NCBI RefSeq assembly: GCF_012584515.1
Contig: NZ_CP051461.1
Coordinates: 1,162,001-1,226,000 of the forward strand
DNA: 64,000 nucleotides
From: Polaromonas vacuolata
GTDB lineage: Bacteria > Pseudomonadota > Gammaproteobacteria > Burkholderiales > Burkholderiaceae_C
Reading direction: 5' to 3'
Part shown: in pieces, positions 9,503 through 18,266 of the stretch
How positions within the stretch are numbered: position 1 is the first letter of the stretch
How the letters are laid out: each line of letters begins with the position of its first letter
Translations under genes and position numbers: made by a program
Notes under the pieces: generated by a model
Database searches by the model: none
What the model was told of the DNA's origin: nothing
The model's input: the letters and a program-made list of their open reading frames with translations, nothing else

Positions 9503-10201
9503 ATGCAAATTCGTAAATCTCAAGACCGTGGCTATGCAGACCACGGCTGGCTCAAGTCTTTTCATTCTTTTTCATTTGCTGGCTATCACGATCCAGCACA
9601 CATGAGCTTTGGTAATCTGCGCGTGATTAACGAAGACCGCATAGCCGCTGGCCGCGGCTTTGGCACACATAGTCACAGGGACATGGAAATCATTAGCTAC
9701 GTGCTCAGCGGTGAGATCGCGCACAAAGACAGCATGGGCAATGTCAAAGGTATTCCGCCCGGTGATGTGCAGCGCATGAGTGCCGGTACTGGCGTGCAGC
9801 ACAGCGAATTTAATAATGCACCAGACGCCAATACGCATTTTTTACAAATATGGATAGAGCCCAACGTCACCGGTATTGCACCTAGTTATGAGCAAAAAAC
9901 ATTTGCTGAAGTTGAAAAACGCGGCCAATTGCGGCTAGTGGCATCGGGCAACGGCGCGCAAGAATCGGTCACTATTCATGCGGATGCCAAAATTTATGCG
10001 GGTCTGTTCGATGGCGTTGAAAGCGCTTCATTAACACTTGATCCGGCACGTAAAACCTATGTGCATTTGATACGTGGCACTTTGGCTGTGAATGGCGAAA
10101 CGCTAGCGGCCGGTGACGCCGCACTGCTGGAGTCGCAAGCGAGCTTGCAGCTAGACGCTGGTGTGAACGCCGAGGTGTTGGTGTTTGATTTGAGCGCTTG
10201 A
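9503..10201 (+). CDS. Pirin-family bicupin protein
   Basis: 232-residue pirin-family protein (YhaK/YhhW group) with the metal-binding N-terminal cupin: HSHRDMEIISYVLSGEIAHKDS carries two His and a Glu, and GTGVQHSEFN carries a further His. Some members have quercetin dioxygenase activity. The start ATG at 9503 follows AAGGTAACTC, a good ribosome-binding site. It is the first of three co-directional genes (pirin, DoxX, flavodoxin-like) divergent from a LysR gene, a common oxidative or electrophile-response arrangement. Confidence 0.9.
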   Translation: MQIRKSQDRGYADHGWLKSFHSFSFAGYHDPAHMSFGNLRVINEDRIAAGRGFGTHSHRDMEIISYVLSGEIAHKDSMGNVKGIPPGDVQRMSAGTGVQHSEFNNAPDANTHFLQIWIEPNVTGIAPSYEQKTFAEVEKRGQLRLVASGNGAQESVTIHADAKIYAGLFDGVESASLTLDPARKTYVHLIRGTLAVNGETLAAGDAALLESQASLQLDAGVNAEVLVFDLSA

Positions 10202-10359
10202 GGCCTTGGCGTGCATGTTTATTAGTACGGAAATGAGCGAATTTGCGGATGTCGCGTAAGCCGCTTAGACTAGTCCGTCAGTTGTGATTTTGTGTTTTAT
10301 CTAGCTTTTTTCCATTTTTTTATTGTCTTTTTTAACCCTTTTTAAAAAGAAAGCTCACT

Positions 10360-10770
10360 ATGTTCAACGCACTGCAAAATCCTTTATCCCTAGTTGGTCG
10401 TGTCTTGTTGGCGCTGCTATTTATTCCCGCAGGCTACGCCAAGATGCTTGGCTTTGCGGCAACGACCGGCTATATCGCGTCCAAAGGTGTGCCGCTTCCT
10501 GCAGTTGCCGCAGCGATTGCGGTGTTAATTGAACTTGGCCTTGGCGTGTTGCTGCTCGTGGGCTGGCAAGCGCGCTTTGCGGCGTTGGGCATTGCCTTCT
10601 TCACGGTGGTCATCACCTTTGTTTTTCACCCCATCTTTGGTGTTGCGGCAGAAGTCGTGCAAGCTAATTCCATGAGTTTTTGGAAGAACGCCGCTATTGC
10701 CGGCGGCTTGCTCTCAGTCGCCGCATGGGGCGCAGGCGCTTGGAGCGTTGATGGTTTGTCGAAAAAGTAA
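10360..10770 (+). CDS. DoxX-family inner membrane protein
   Basis: 136-residue integral membrane protein of the DoxX family with four predicted hydrophobic segments: around residues 8-25, 42-62, 66-86 and 105-125. The opening GRVLLALLFIPAGYAKMLGFAAT is the typical family signature. DoxX-like proteins are linked to thiol or quinone redox homeostasis. It lies between pirin and the flavodoxin-like gene. A T-rich stretch of about 160 bp separates it from pirin, so it may have its own promoter. Confidence 0.88.
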   Translation: MFNALQNPLSLVGRVLLALLFIPAGYAKMLGFAATTGYIASKGVPLPAVAAAIAVLIELGLGVLLLVGWQARFAALGIAFFTVVITFVFHPIFGVAAEVVQANSMSFWKNAAIAGGLLSVAAWGAGAWSVDGLSKK

Positions 10771-10831
10771 TTTCTCTTAAATTTTCGTTCCGTGTATTTT
10801 TTCTTTTATCTTTTTTAAGTCACTCATTTTC

Positions 10832-11386
10832 ATGTCAAAAATAACTGTTCTCTACCATTCCGGCTACGGCCATACCCAGCGCATGGCGCAATCCGTAGCC
10901 GACGGTGCAGGTGGTAATTTACTTGCTATTGATGCCGACGGTAATTTGCCCGAAGGTGGTTGGGAACAACTCGCTGAGGCCGACACCATCATCATGGGCT
11001 CGCCAACTTACATGGGCAGTGTCAGTTGGCAGTTCAAGAAGTTTGCCGATGCATCGTCTAAAGCTTGGTTTACTTTGGCATGGAAGGACAAGCTTTTTGC
11101 TGGCTTTACCAATAGCGCCAGCATGAATGGTGACAAGGGCTCGACCTTGAACTATATGTTCACGCTGGCCATGCAGCACGGTGGTGTTTGGGTGGGCTTG
11201 GGCATGCCGCCAGCCAACACCAAAGCGGCTGACCGCAATGACCTGAACTATCTCGGTTCTAGCAGCGGCGCAATCGCCCAATCGCCTTCAGATGTGGGCG
11301 CTGCCGATATGTTGCCGGGCGACTTAGAGACAGCGCGTTTGTTCGGTGCGCGCGTGGCGCAGACTGCGGCGCGTTTTAAGGCTTAA
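10832..11386 (+). CDS. Flavodoxin-fold NAD(P)H:quinone oxidoreductase, WrbA-like
   Basis: 184 residues. The N-terminal YHSGYGHTQRMAQSVADGA is a flavodoxin phosphate loop, and MGSPTYMGSVSWQFKKFAD matches the FMN-binding loop of WrbA-like proteins. The function is probably two-electron reduction of quinones, with FMN, in the cytoplasm. Third gene of the pirin set. It is shorter and more divergent than true WrbA, so the generic name is safer. Confidence 0.85.
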   Translation: MSKITVLYHSGYGHTQRMAQSVADGAGGNLLAIDADGNLPEGGWEQLAEADTIIMGSPTYMGSVSWQFKKFADASSKAWFTLAWKDKLFAGFTNSASMNGDKGSTLNYMFTLAMQHGGVWVGLGMPPANTKAADRNDLNYLGSSSGAIAQSPSDVGAADMLPGDLETARLFGARVAQTAARFKA

Positions 11387-11404
11387 CCCGAAGCGAGTGA
11401 CGTC

Positions 11405-12163
11405 CTAATCAGCACAAGTGTTGATGGGTTTAGCTTTTGGTTCCAATGCCGCATCCACTGCGCGCCTTTCGTCGAACACAAAGCAGTCACCTTCAAAATG
11501 CGCATGGCCTTGTTGCTCAAAGTATTTGAGAATGCCGCCGTCTAGCTGATAGACGTTTTCCAATCCAGCTTCACGCATGAAGATGGCGGCTTTTTCGCAG
11601 CGTATGCCGCCGGTGCAAAAGCTGACCACGGTTTTGTCTTTGAGCTCATCGGCATGGGCTTTTAAGGCGGCCGGAAATTGCGTGAATTTGCTGATGCGCC
11701 AGTCAATCGCGGCTTTAAAGCTTCCCACATCAACTTCAAAATCATTGCGCGTATCCAGCGTCACCACAGGCCGACCCGTATCGTCACAGCCTTGGTCTAA
11801 CCAGCGCTTTAGGGTTGCCGCATCAATTGCTGGCGCACGACCGGTTGCGGGTTGAATCGCCGGATGGTCCATGCGTATGATTTCTGGCTTGATTTTGACG
11901 AGTAGCTTTTTAAACGGCTGAGTCTCTGACCAGCTTTGCTTGACTTCTAAATCGACCAGTGCCGGCTGCTCGCGCAGCAAGGCCAAAAAATCATTTACTT
12001 TATCGGCTTGTCCAGCTAGAAAAAGATTAATCCCTTCTTCTGCCAGCAGAACCGTGCCTTTAAGCTCACGGGCCATTAAAGCTGCCAACAATTGTTCGCG
12101 TAGCGGCGGGAGCGGGCCTAGGGCTGTGAACTTATAGGCTGCAATATTGAGAATTTCCATCAT
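11405..12163 (-). CDS. trhO: tRNA uridine-34 hydroxylase, rhodanese-domain protein TrhO
   Basis: 252-residue protein of the YceA/TrhO family, which makes 5-hydroxyuridine at tRNA position 34. The N-terminal domain (AEEGINLFLAG) is followed by a rhodanese domain with the catalytic loop CTGGIRCEKA near residue 183, whose first Cys is the active-site residue. The final DCFVFDERRAVD block is conserved. The start is taken at the Met-Met pair around 12163. It is convergent with the flavodoxin-like gene and divergent from dnaE, with about 80 bp between starts. Confidence 0.92.
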   Translation of the reverse strand: MMEILNIAAYKFTALGPLPPLREQLLAALMARELKGTVLLAEEGINLFLAGQADKVNDFLALLREQPALVDLEVKQSWSETQPFKKLLVKIKPEIIRMDHPAIQPATGRAPAIDAATLKRWLDQGCDDTGRPVVTLDTRNDFEVDVGSFKAAIDWRISKFTQFPAALKAHADELKDKTVVSFCTGGIRCEKAAIFMREAGLENVYQLDGGILKYFEQQGHAHFEGDCFVFDERRAVDAALEPKAKPINTCAD

Positions 12164-12243
12164 GTCAAGGATTGTAGGTAAGCGCAGTCAGGCGATAGGA
12201 CTAGCGGCGACGAAAGGTCGGTTCGGCGACCTAAAATACGGCT

Positions 12244-15200
12244 ATGTTTGTTCATTTACGTATCCACACCGAGTTCTCAGTCGTCGATGGCACGAATCGC
12301 ATTGACGAGATAGTTCCCGCCGCCGCAGCCGATGGCCAGCCCGCACTAGCGATTACCGATTTAAGCAATCTTTTTGCCACCATAAAGTTTTACAAGCAAG
12401 GCCATAAGTCCGGCGTTAAGCCCTTGATAGGTGCTGATCTCTGGGTGCAAGTGCCGGGCAAAGATGCTGCCAGTCCACCCGCCCGCTTGCTGCTACTGGT
12501 GCAAAACCACCGCGGCTACCTTAATCTGTCTGAGCTAATTACCCGCGCTTGGACGCTGGGTGTGGTGCGTGAGCAGGCGATTGTTAGTCTTGCCTGGTTA
12601 GAAGAGCTAAGCGAAGGCTTGATTTGTTTGTCTGGCGCTCAGCGCGGCGCCGTCGGTCAGGCCTTGGTGCAGGGCGACGATGGCCGCGCCATGGACTGCG
12701 CGCTGCTGCTCGCTGGCATTTTTCCGCACCGCTTTTACATAGAACTGCAACGCGCCGAACAGGCCGATGATGCGCGTCACGTACCTGCCGCTGTTCAATT
12801 GGCGGCACGCCTACATTTGCCGGTAGTGGCGACGCATCCGGTTCAGTTTTTGAGCTATGACGACTATGAGGCGCATGAAGCCCGAGTCTGCATTGCCGAG
12901 GGCGAAATTCTGGGCAACATACGCCGGATTCGTAAATTCACACGCGAGCAGTACTTCAAGTCGTCCAGCCAAATGGAGCAGTTGTTTGCCGACATTCCCT
13001 CGGCCATCGCCAACACCTTAGAAATTGCCAAGCGCTGTAACTTAACGCTCGATCTGGGCAAACCCATGTTGCCCGACTACCCGACGCCGGAAGTCAACGG
13101 TGCGCACATGACGGCGGACGAGTATTTTCGCTATGCCTCATTTGAAGGCCTAGAGCAGCGGCTGCTACACCTCTATCCCGACGCGGTTTTGCGCGATAAC
13201 AAGCGGCCCGAGTATGCGGCGCGTCTTGAGTTTGAAATCAAAACGATTTTGAACATGGGCTTTCCGGGTTACTTTTTAATCGTTGGTGACTTTATTAACT
13301 GGGCCAAGAAAAATGGTTGCCCGGTCGGGCCGGGACGCGGCTCGGGGGCTGGCTCTTTGGTGGCGTATTCGCTCAAGATTACTGACCTAGATCCATTGCA
13401 GTACAACCTGTTGTTCGAGCGATTCCTCAATCCCGAGCGGGTGTCAATGCCCGACTTTGATATTGATTTTTGCCAGACCAATCGCGACCGCGTGATTGAT
13501 TATGTCAAGGATAAATACGGTCACCAAGCAGTCAGCCAGATCGTGACTTTTGGCACCATGGCCGCACGCGCAGCGATTCGCGATGTTGGTCGGGTGCTGG
13601 ACTTTCCCTACGGTTTTTGCGATGGAATTTCTAAGCTCATTCCCAACAAGCCCGGCCAAGCCGTCACCCTGCAACTGGTGCCCGCCGAGCGTAAAAAAGG
13701 CGATAAGCTGGTTTATGCACTTGAAGCTGAGCCGATTCTGGCTGAGCGCGAACGCAAAGAAGAAGACGTGCACACGCTCTTGGAGTTGGCGCGAAAACTA
13801 GAAGGCCTGACCCGCAACGTCGGCATGCATGCCGGCGGCGTGCTGATTGCGCCGGGCAAGCTGACTGATTTTTGCCCGCTGTATTTGCAGCCCGGCAGCA
13901 GCTCAGCGGTGAGTCAGTTTGATAAAAACGACGTAGAAGCCATTGGTCTGGTGAAGTTTGACTTTTTAGGTTTGGCGACGCTGACTATTTTGGAGATGGC
14001 CAAAGACTTCATCATTGCGCGCCACCCCTCGCAAAGCGACTTTAATTTTGAGAATCTGCCGATTAATGATGCGCGGGTTTATGCGCTGTTTGCGCGTGGC
14101 CAGACCGAAGCCGTGTTTCAGTTTGAAAGTAGCGGCATGCAGCGCATGCTCAAAGACGCCAAGCCGGACCGCTTAGAAGACTTGATCGCGATGAATGCGC
14201 TCTACCGTCCCGGGCCAATGGATTTGATACCGACTTACATCGCCCGTAAGCAAGGCCGCGAGGTGCCTGAGTATCCAGACCCGCGGGTTAAACCCATGCT
14301 GGAAGAAACCTACGGCATCATGGTCTACCAAGAGCAGGTGATGCAAACGGCGCAGATTTTGGGCGGTTATTCGTTGGGCGGCGCCGACATGCTACGCCGC
14401 GCCATGGGTAAAAAAGACGAGAAGGAAATGGCCAGCCAGCGCGAGATTTTCCGCAAAGGCGCAGGCATTAACGGCTTGACGCTAGAAAAAGCCGATGAGG
14501 TTTTCGACTTGATGGAAAAGTTCGCGGGCTACGGCTTTAACAAGTCGCACTCGGCCGCTTATGCGCTGCTGGCTTATCACACGGCATGGCTGAAAGTGCA
14601 TTACACCGCAGAGTTTTTCTGCGCCAACATGACGGTCGAGATGGGGGACACTGACAAGCTCAAGATCTTGTTTGGCGATGCGCAAAAAATGGGCATTAGC
14701 TTTGAGTCGCCGGATGTGAACCGCGGTCAATACCGCTTTGAGCCGATTACTTCTAGCAGCATTCGTTACGGTCTGGGCGCAATCAAGGGCACTGGCCAGC
14801 AAGCGATTGCCGCGATTGTGGCGGCGCGTGAAAGTGGTGGGGTGTTTACTTCGCTCTATGATTTTTGCGTGCGGGTTGACCGCGCACGGTTAAATAAACG
14901 CACGGTTGAGGCTTTGATTAAAGCCGGTGCTTTTGACAATCTGCATCTAAACCGTGCAGCCCTCAGCGCGTCCATAGACCGGGCGTTTGAGTTCGCAGCC
15001 GCACTAGAAGCCAACGCCAACCAAGGCGGCTTGTTCGATATGGATTCGCATGCGGCCAGCACACAAGAGCCGCCTTTGGTCGAAGCCATACCGTTGGGTG
15101 TAAAAGCCCGCTTAGTGCTGGAGAAAACCGCGATTGGTTTTTATCTTTCCGGCCATTTGTTTGATGAAGTCGAGCGCGAAGTGCGCCAGTTTGCGAAACG

Positions 15201-15774
15201 CAAAATTGAAGACTTAATCGATTCACGAGACCAGCAATTAATCGCCGCAATAGTGACTGATTTGCGGGTGATTAACGGCCAGCGCGGCAAGTTGGCGCTG
15301 TTCAAACTCGATGACAAGACGGCGATGATTGAAGCCACTGCCGACGAGGCTGTTCTCAACGCCAACCGCCATTTGCTCAAAGATGATGAGTTGGTGATTG
15401 TGCAGTGCGTGTTGCAGCCAGATAGATTTTCTGGTGGCTTTAGGCTCAAAGTCACTCAGGTCTGGGACTTGGAGACGGCGCGTTGCAAGTTCGGTAAATA
15501 CCTGCGCGTTACCGTCGCTAGCAAAGCCCCGGACTTTGCCCGAATGGCACGCGACTTTCCGCCGCGCTTAGAAGCATCTGATTTAGGGGATGTCGTGCGT
15601 GGTTTACCCGTGCGACTGAGCTTGACCAGGTCAGTTGATTTTGCCGCCGGTTCAGGATCGGTTTGTGCCGAACTGATGCTGGGTGATAAGTCAAAATTTT
15701 TACCGACGGATGCGGCGCTGGCTAGCTGGATGGCGCAAGCCGGGCAGGGGCAGGCTGAGATTGTTTATGAGTAA
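12244..15774 (+). CDS. dnaE: DNA polymerase III alpha subunit
   Basis: 1176-residue replicative polymerase catalytic subunit. An N-terminal PHP domain (HLRIHTEFSVVDG) is followed by the C-family polymerase core. Catalytic Asp residues lie in PDFDIDF (about 403-409) and KFDFLGL (about 571-577). GPGRGSGAGSLVAYSL, near residue 361, is the conserved fingers/palm block. A tandem helix-hairpin-helix and an OB fold occupy the C-terminal third. The length matches DnaE1. It stands alone; a PIN toxin gene converges on it from the right. Confidence 0.98.
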   Translation: MFVHLRIHTEFSVVDGTNRIDEIVPAAAADGQPALAITDLSNLFATIKFYKQGHKSGVKPLIGADLWVQVPGKDAASPPARLLLLVQNHRGYLNLSELITRAWTLGVVREQAIVSLAWLEELSEGLICLSGAQRGAVGQALVQGDDGRAMDCALLLAGIFPHRFYIELQRAEQADDARHVPAAVQLAARLHLPVVATHPVQFLSYDDYEAHEARVCIAEGEILGNIRRIRKFTREQYFKSSSQMEQLFADIPSAIANTLEIAKRCNLTLDLGKPMLPDYPTPEVNGAHMTADEYFRYASFEGLEQRLLHLYPDAVLRDNKRPEYAARLEFEIKTILNMGFPGYFLIVGDFINWAKKNGCPVGPGRGSGAGSLVAYSLKITDLDPLQYNLLFERFLNPERVSMPDFDIDFCQTNRDRVIDYVKDKYGHQAVSQIVTFGTMAARAAIRDVGRVLDFPYGFCDGISKLIPNKPGQAVTLQLVPAERKKGDKLVYALEAEPILAERERKEEDVHTLLELARKLEGLTRNVGMHAGGVLIAPGKLTDFCPLYLQPGSSSAVSQFDKNDVEAIGLVKFDFLGLATLTILEMAKDFIIARHPSQSDFNFENLPINDARVYALFARGQTEAVFQFESSGMQRMLKDAKPDRLEDLIAMNALYRPGPMDLIPTYIARKQGREVPEYPDPRVKPMLEETYGIMVYQEQVMQTAQILGGYSLGGADMLRRAMGKKDEKEMASQREIFRKGAGINGLTLEKADEVFDLMEKFAGYGFNKSHSAAYALLAYHTAWLKVHYTAEFFCANMTVEMGDTDKLKILFGDAQKMGISFESPDVNRGQYRFEPITSSSIRYGLGAIKGTGQQAIAAIVAARESGGVFTSLYDFCVRVDRARLNKRTVEALIKAGAFDNLHLNRAALSASIDRAFEFAAALEANANQGGLFDMDSHAASTQEPPLVEAIPLGVKARLVLEKTAIGFYLSGHLFDEVEREVRQFAKRKIEDLIDSRDQQLIAAIVTDLRVINGQRGKLALFKLDDKTAMIEATADEAVLNANRHLLKDDELVIVQCVLQPDRFSGGFRLKVTQVWDLETARCKFGKYLRVTVASKAPDFARMARDFPPRLEASDLGDVVRGLPVRLSLTRSVDFAAGSGSVCAELMLGDKSKFLPTDAALASWMAQAGQGQAEIVYE

Positions 15775-15796
15775 TGTGCCGCAAGCCCAGCCGTTT

Positions 15797-16216
15797 TTAA
15801 ACTGCGTCCCACGGATTAATCACCGTCAGGCGGGCTGCTAGATACGGCGCTGTGTCACGCGACGCAATCATGAACCCTCTTGAGGCGGCTATTGCTGCGA
15901 TGTAGCCGTCAGGCGTTGGAAAACCTCTGCCAACGGTTCTTGCTGTGACGGCCAATTCGGCATAGCGCCTGGCTGCATCGGTGTCGAAGGCTAGGATTCT
16001 GTCCCGGAACAGCCCCAAAAGTGCGTCTAGTGCTTTTGCCAACATGTCTTTGCGCTTACCGCTTGGCAGCGCCGCTATGCCAAACAATAACTCGGCCAGC
16101 GTCACGCTGGAGAGGTAGAGCGTTGGAGCGGCTTGGGCATTGAGCCAAGCCCTTACAGCGGGATGCGGCTCAGGCTTCATCGCTTCAGACACTACGTTGG
16201 TGTCAAGAACTATCAT
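15797..16216 (-). CDS. PIN-domain toxin, FitB/VapC-like ribonuclease
   Basis: 139-residue PIN-domain RNase. The metal-binding acidic residues are visible: Asp5 in VLDTNVVSE, Glu near residue 42 in LAELLFGIA, and Asp near residue 102 in TPDGYIAAIA. It matches the FitB branch, typically bound and silenced by the upstream antitoxin. Its ATG overlaps the antitoxin TGA by 4 bp (ATGA), indicating translational coupling. It is convergent with dnaE, whose stop is 22 bp away. The pair sits where tolB would usually follow tolA. Confidence 0.88.
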   Translation of the reverse strand: MIVLDTNVVSEAMKPEPHPAVRAWLNAQAAPTLYLSSVTLAELLFGIAALPSGKRKDMLAKALDALLGLFRDRILAFDTDAARRYAELAVTARTVGRGFPTPDGYIAAIAASRGFMIASRDTAPYLAARLTVINPWDAV

Positions 16217-16467
16217 TCAAACCCCAGTGGCTCGGCCGGTGCTGTGTCGCGCACGCTGTCGAAAACGTCGAAATCGGCATTGGTGAGCCCAATTTCGCGG
16301 CTCAAAGCTGCGAGCGCGTCGCCCAAGCAAAGCCGCGCTTCTGGCTTGACGGCAAGGGCAATAATCCTACGCACTTCAGCTTCGGTACTGAGCCCATTGA
16401 GTGCGGCCTGTATCCGCAAAGCGCGGTGCACCTCATCTGGTAGATTACGAATGGTCAAAATTGCCAT
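16213..16467 (-). CDS. FitA-like antitoxin, ribbon-helix-helix protein
   Basis: 84 residues from the ATG at 16467. The N-terminal AILTIRNLPDEVHRALR is a ribbon-helix-helix DNA-binding segment of the FitA type; the C-terminal part would wrap the toxin. A longer frame starts from TTG at 16650 and adds about 60 residues encoded by the octamer repeat tract (CLLAFLPS and variants). I prefer ATG 16467 because conservation starts there and an operator-like dyad lies just upstream. It is translationally coupled to the PIN toxin. Confidence 0.85.
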   Translation of the reverse strand: MAILTIRNLPDEVHRALRIQAALNGLSTEAEVRRIIALAVKPEARLCLGDALAALSREIGLTNADFDVFDSVRDTAPAEPLGFE

Positions 16468-16484
16468 GATGTCACCTTTTGAAA

Positions 16485-16522
16485 TTGCATTCAATGCATG
16501 CATACTAGTATTTTGAATGCAA
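16485..16522. promoter_or_regulatory. Candidate antitoxin operator: 10-bp inverted repeat
   Basis: TTGCATTCAA at 16485-16494 and its exact complement TTGAATGCAA at 16513-16522, 18 bp apart, with the small palindromes TGCATGCA and TACTAGTA between them. It lies 18 bp upstream of the antitoxin start, where FitA-type proteins bind their own promoter. The right half-site merges directly into the octamer repeat tract. Confidence 0.55.
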
Positions 16523-16648
16523 GAATGCAAGAATGCAAGAATGCAAGAATGCAAGAATGCAAGAATGCAAGAATGCAAGAATGCAAGAAGGCAAGAAGGC
16601 AAGAAGGCAAGAAGGCAAGAAGGCAAGAAGGCAAGAAGGCAAGAAGGC
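16521..16648. repeat. Octanucleotide tandem repeat: 8 x AAGAATGC then 8 x AAGAAGGC
   Basis: Sixteen uninterrupted 8-bp units in two homogeneous blocks that differ by one base per unit. The tract begins in the right half of the antitoxin operator dyad, and each unit of the first block together with the next two bases contains GAATGCAA, eight of the ten operator half-site bases. Eight is not a multiple of three, so unit loss or gain would shift the longer reading frame and change promoter spacing. Confidence 0.93.
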
Positions 16649-16768
16649 AAGCGTAAGAATAATGCGCTCAGAACGGCGGTGAAAAGACTAGGCGGCGGCT
16701 TGCTCTAATTTTTAGCTTGGTGATCAACTTAGAAATAGTTGAAAAAAAGTAAAAGTTCGAATTTAGTT

Positions 16769-17800
16769 TTATTTGTCTTTCGGACTGAGATCCAAAATCA
16801 CCACACCAGGTGCTCGGCCGTTGGTGTCTAGCGGCATGGAGCCCATGCGAATAATCGCTCGCACCACAGCATCATCCCAAGCCGCATTACCGCTGGATTT
16901 AACCAAGCGCTGGCTGATGATGTTGCCGTCGGGCAGGCTTCTGACTTCCACTGAACTCATGGGGTTGTCGGTGAGTTGGTCGCTGAAAACAATATTCGGT
17001 CTGATTCTTGCCCTGACTTTGCCGCCGTAGCTGGCCGATGGCCCGGCTGATTTCAGCGCTGTGCCAGTGTCTGCCGCGCTGCCATTCGCACCTGCAACAC
17101 CGGCTTGCGTTTTCATGCGGTCCAAGTTGTCTTGACGCTGTTTTTCTCGTACGGCTTGGGCTTGTTTTTCTTTTTCTTTTTCAGCTTGTTGTTGGGCGAC
17201 TTTTTGTTCAGCGGCTTTCTTTTCTGCTAATTTTTTCTCAGCTTCTTTTTTCTCAGCTTCTTTTTTTGCCTGCTCTTGTTTGAGTTGCAAGGCTTTTTCC
17301 TTCTTCGCTTGGGCTAGTTTTTCGGCTTCTAGCTTGGCGTCTTTGCGCGCTTGTTCTTCTGCTTTTACTTCTGCTTGTTTGGCTTTCAGTGCGGCTAGTT
17401 TTTGAGCCTCAAGCTCTTTTTGTTTTGCCAGTTCTTTGCGTTTTTTCTCTTGCTCAAGCGCAATATCCACGACGGGCTCTGGCGGTGCAACTTTCACTAT
17501 TGGAGCCGGTGGTGGTGGTGGCGGCGGAGGGGCTGGCGCAGGTGTAGCTACTTCCGGCACGGGCGGCAGCTTTGGGGCGGGCGGTGTGGGTGCGAGTATT
17601 TCTCTGGGCGCCACTTGCTGCGCAATGTCGGACCAAATCTCTGCATCGTAAGTCACTGATTTATCGGCACTCTTCCAGTTTACCCCCCAAGTCAGGGCTG
17701 CAATCAGCAGTGCGTGAATGAGCAGCGCTAGACCGAATGCGCGCAGGTTTCCCGGCTCTTGGGGTGGACTAAATTCAATGCGGTCGGTACGGCTGGGCAT
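16769..17800 (-). CDS. tolA: Cell-envelope integrity protein TolA
   Basis: 343 residues. One N-terminal membrane segment (about 22-42, FGLALLIHALLIAALTWGV), a Pro-rich stretch near 70-105, then a long Lys/Glu/Ala/Gln coiled coil (about 115-235), then the globular domain III (from about 260, GGKVRARIRPNI). TolA links the inner-membrane TolQR motor to outer-membrane partners. It is the last of the ybgC-tolQ-tolR-tolA set. tolB and pal, which usually follow, are absent; the next genes are the FitAB-like pair. Confidence 0.93.
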   Translation of the reverse strand: MPSRTDRIEFSPPQEPGNLRAFGLALLIHALLIAALTWGVNWKSADKSVTYDAEIWSDIAQQVAPREILAPTPPAPKLPPVPEVATPAPAPPPPPPPPAPIVKVAPPEPVVDIALEQEKKRKELAKQKELEAQKLAALKAKQAEVKAEEQARKDAKLEAEKLAQAKKEKALQLKQEQAKKEAEKKEAEKKLAEKKAAEQKVAQQQAEKEKEKQAQAVREKQRQDNLDRMKTQAGVAGANGSAADTGTALKSAGPSASYGGKVRARIRPNIVFSDQLTDNPMSSVEVRSLPDGNIISQRLVKSSGNAAWDDAVVRAIIRMGSMPLDTNGRAPGVVILDLSPKDK

Positions 17801-17812
17801 GCAGGTTTTGAC

Positions 17813-18253
17813 TTAATTACCGGTTTGAACCGACAGACCTATGCGTGGGATACCGGCTTTTTGCAGCTTGTCCATGACCTGAATCACGGTTTCGTAGCGA
17901 ATAGATTTATCGGCGCTGATGACGACGGGCACGGCTTGCGCATCGGCTGTTGCAGGTTTCACGCCGGGCGCGAGAGCTACTACATCAGCGGCGACGTTGG
18001 CCATGCTGCTGGCCCTGCTGTCGGTTTTGAGTTTGAGTTGTAGCGACTCATCTTTTGCGATAAGAATTTGTACCGGATTGAGGGGCTGGCTAGGCGCTTT
18101 ACCGACCTTGGGCAGCGAAATCATGCTGGGCGTGATCAATGGTGCGGTGACCATAAAAATAATCAACAGCACCAGCATCACGTCAATGAAAGGCACCATA
18201 TTGATTTCGCTAATCGTGCGCCTACCGCGGCCGCGGGCTCTGAGTTCTGACAT
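17813..18253 (-). CDS. tolR: Tol-Pal system protein TolR
   Basis: 146-residue ExbD/TolR family protein. One transmembrane segment near residues 17-38 (INMVPFIDVMLVLLIIFMVTAPL) contains the conserved membrane Asp that carries protons; the periplasmic domain follows. It lies 13 bp from tolQ and 12 bp from tolA, so the three are an operon encoding the proton-driven motor used in outer-membrane constriction at division. Confidence 0.96.
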   Translation of the reverse strand: MSELRARGRGRRTISEINMVPFIDVMLVLLIIFMVTAPLITPSMISLPKVGKAPSQPLNPVQILIAKDESLQLKLKTDSRASSMANVAADVVALAPGVKPATADAQAVPVVISADKSIRYETVIQVMDKLQKAGIPRIGLSVQTGN

Positions 18254-18266
18254 TGCTGCGAACCCC

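Noticed and set aside
16521..16648. CRISPR-like repeat array
   Set aside because: Units are 8 bp and directly tandem without spacers; this is a simple-sequence repeat.
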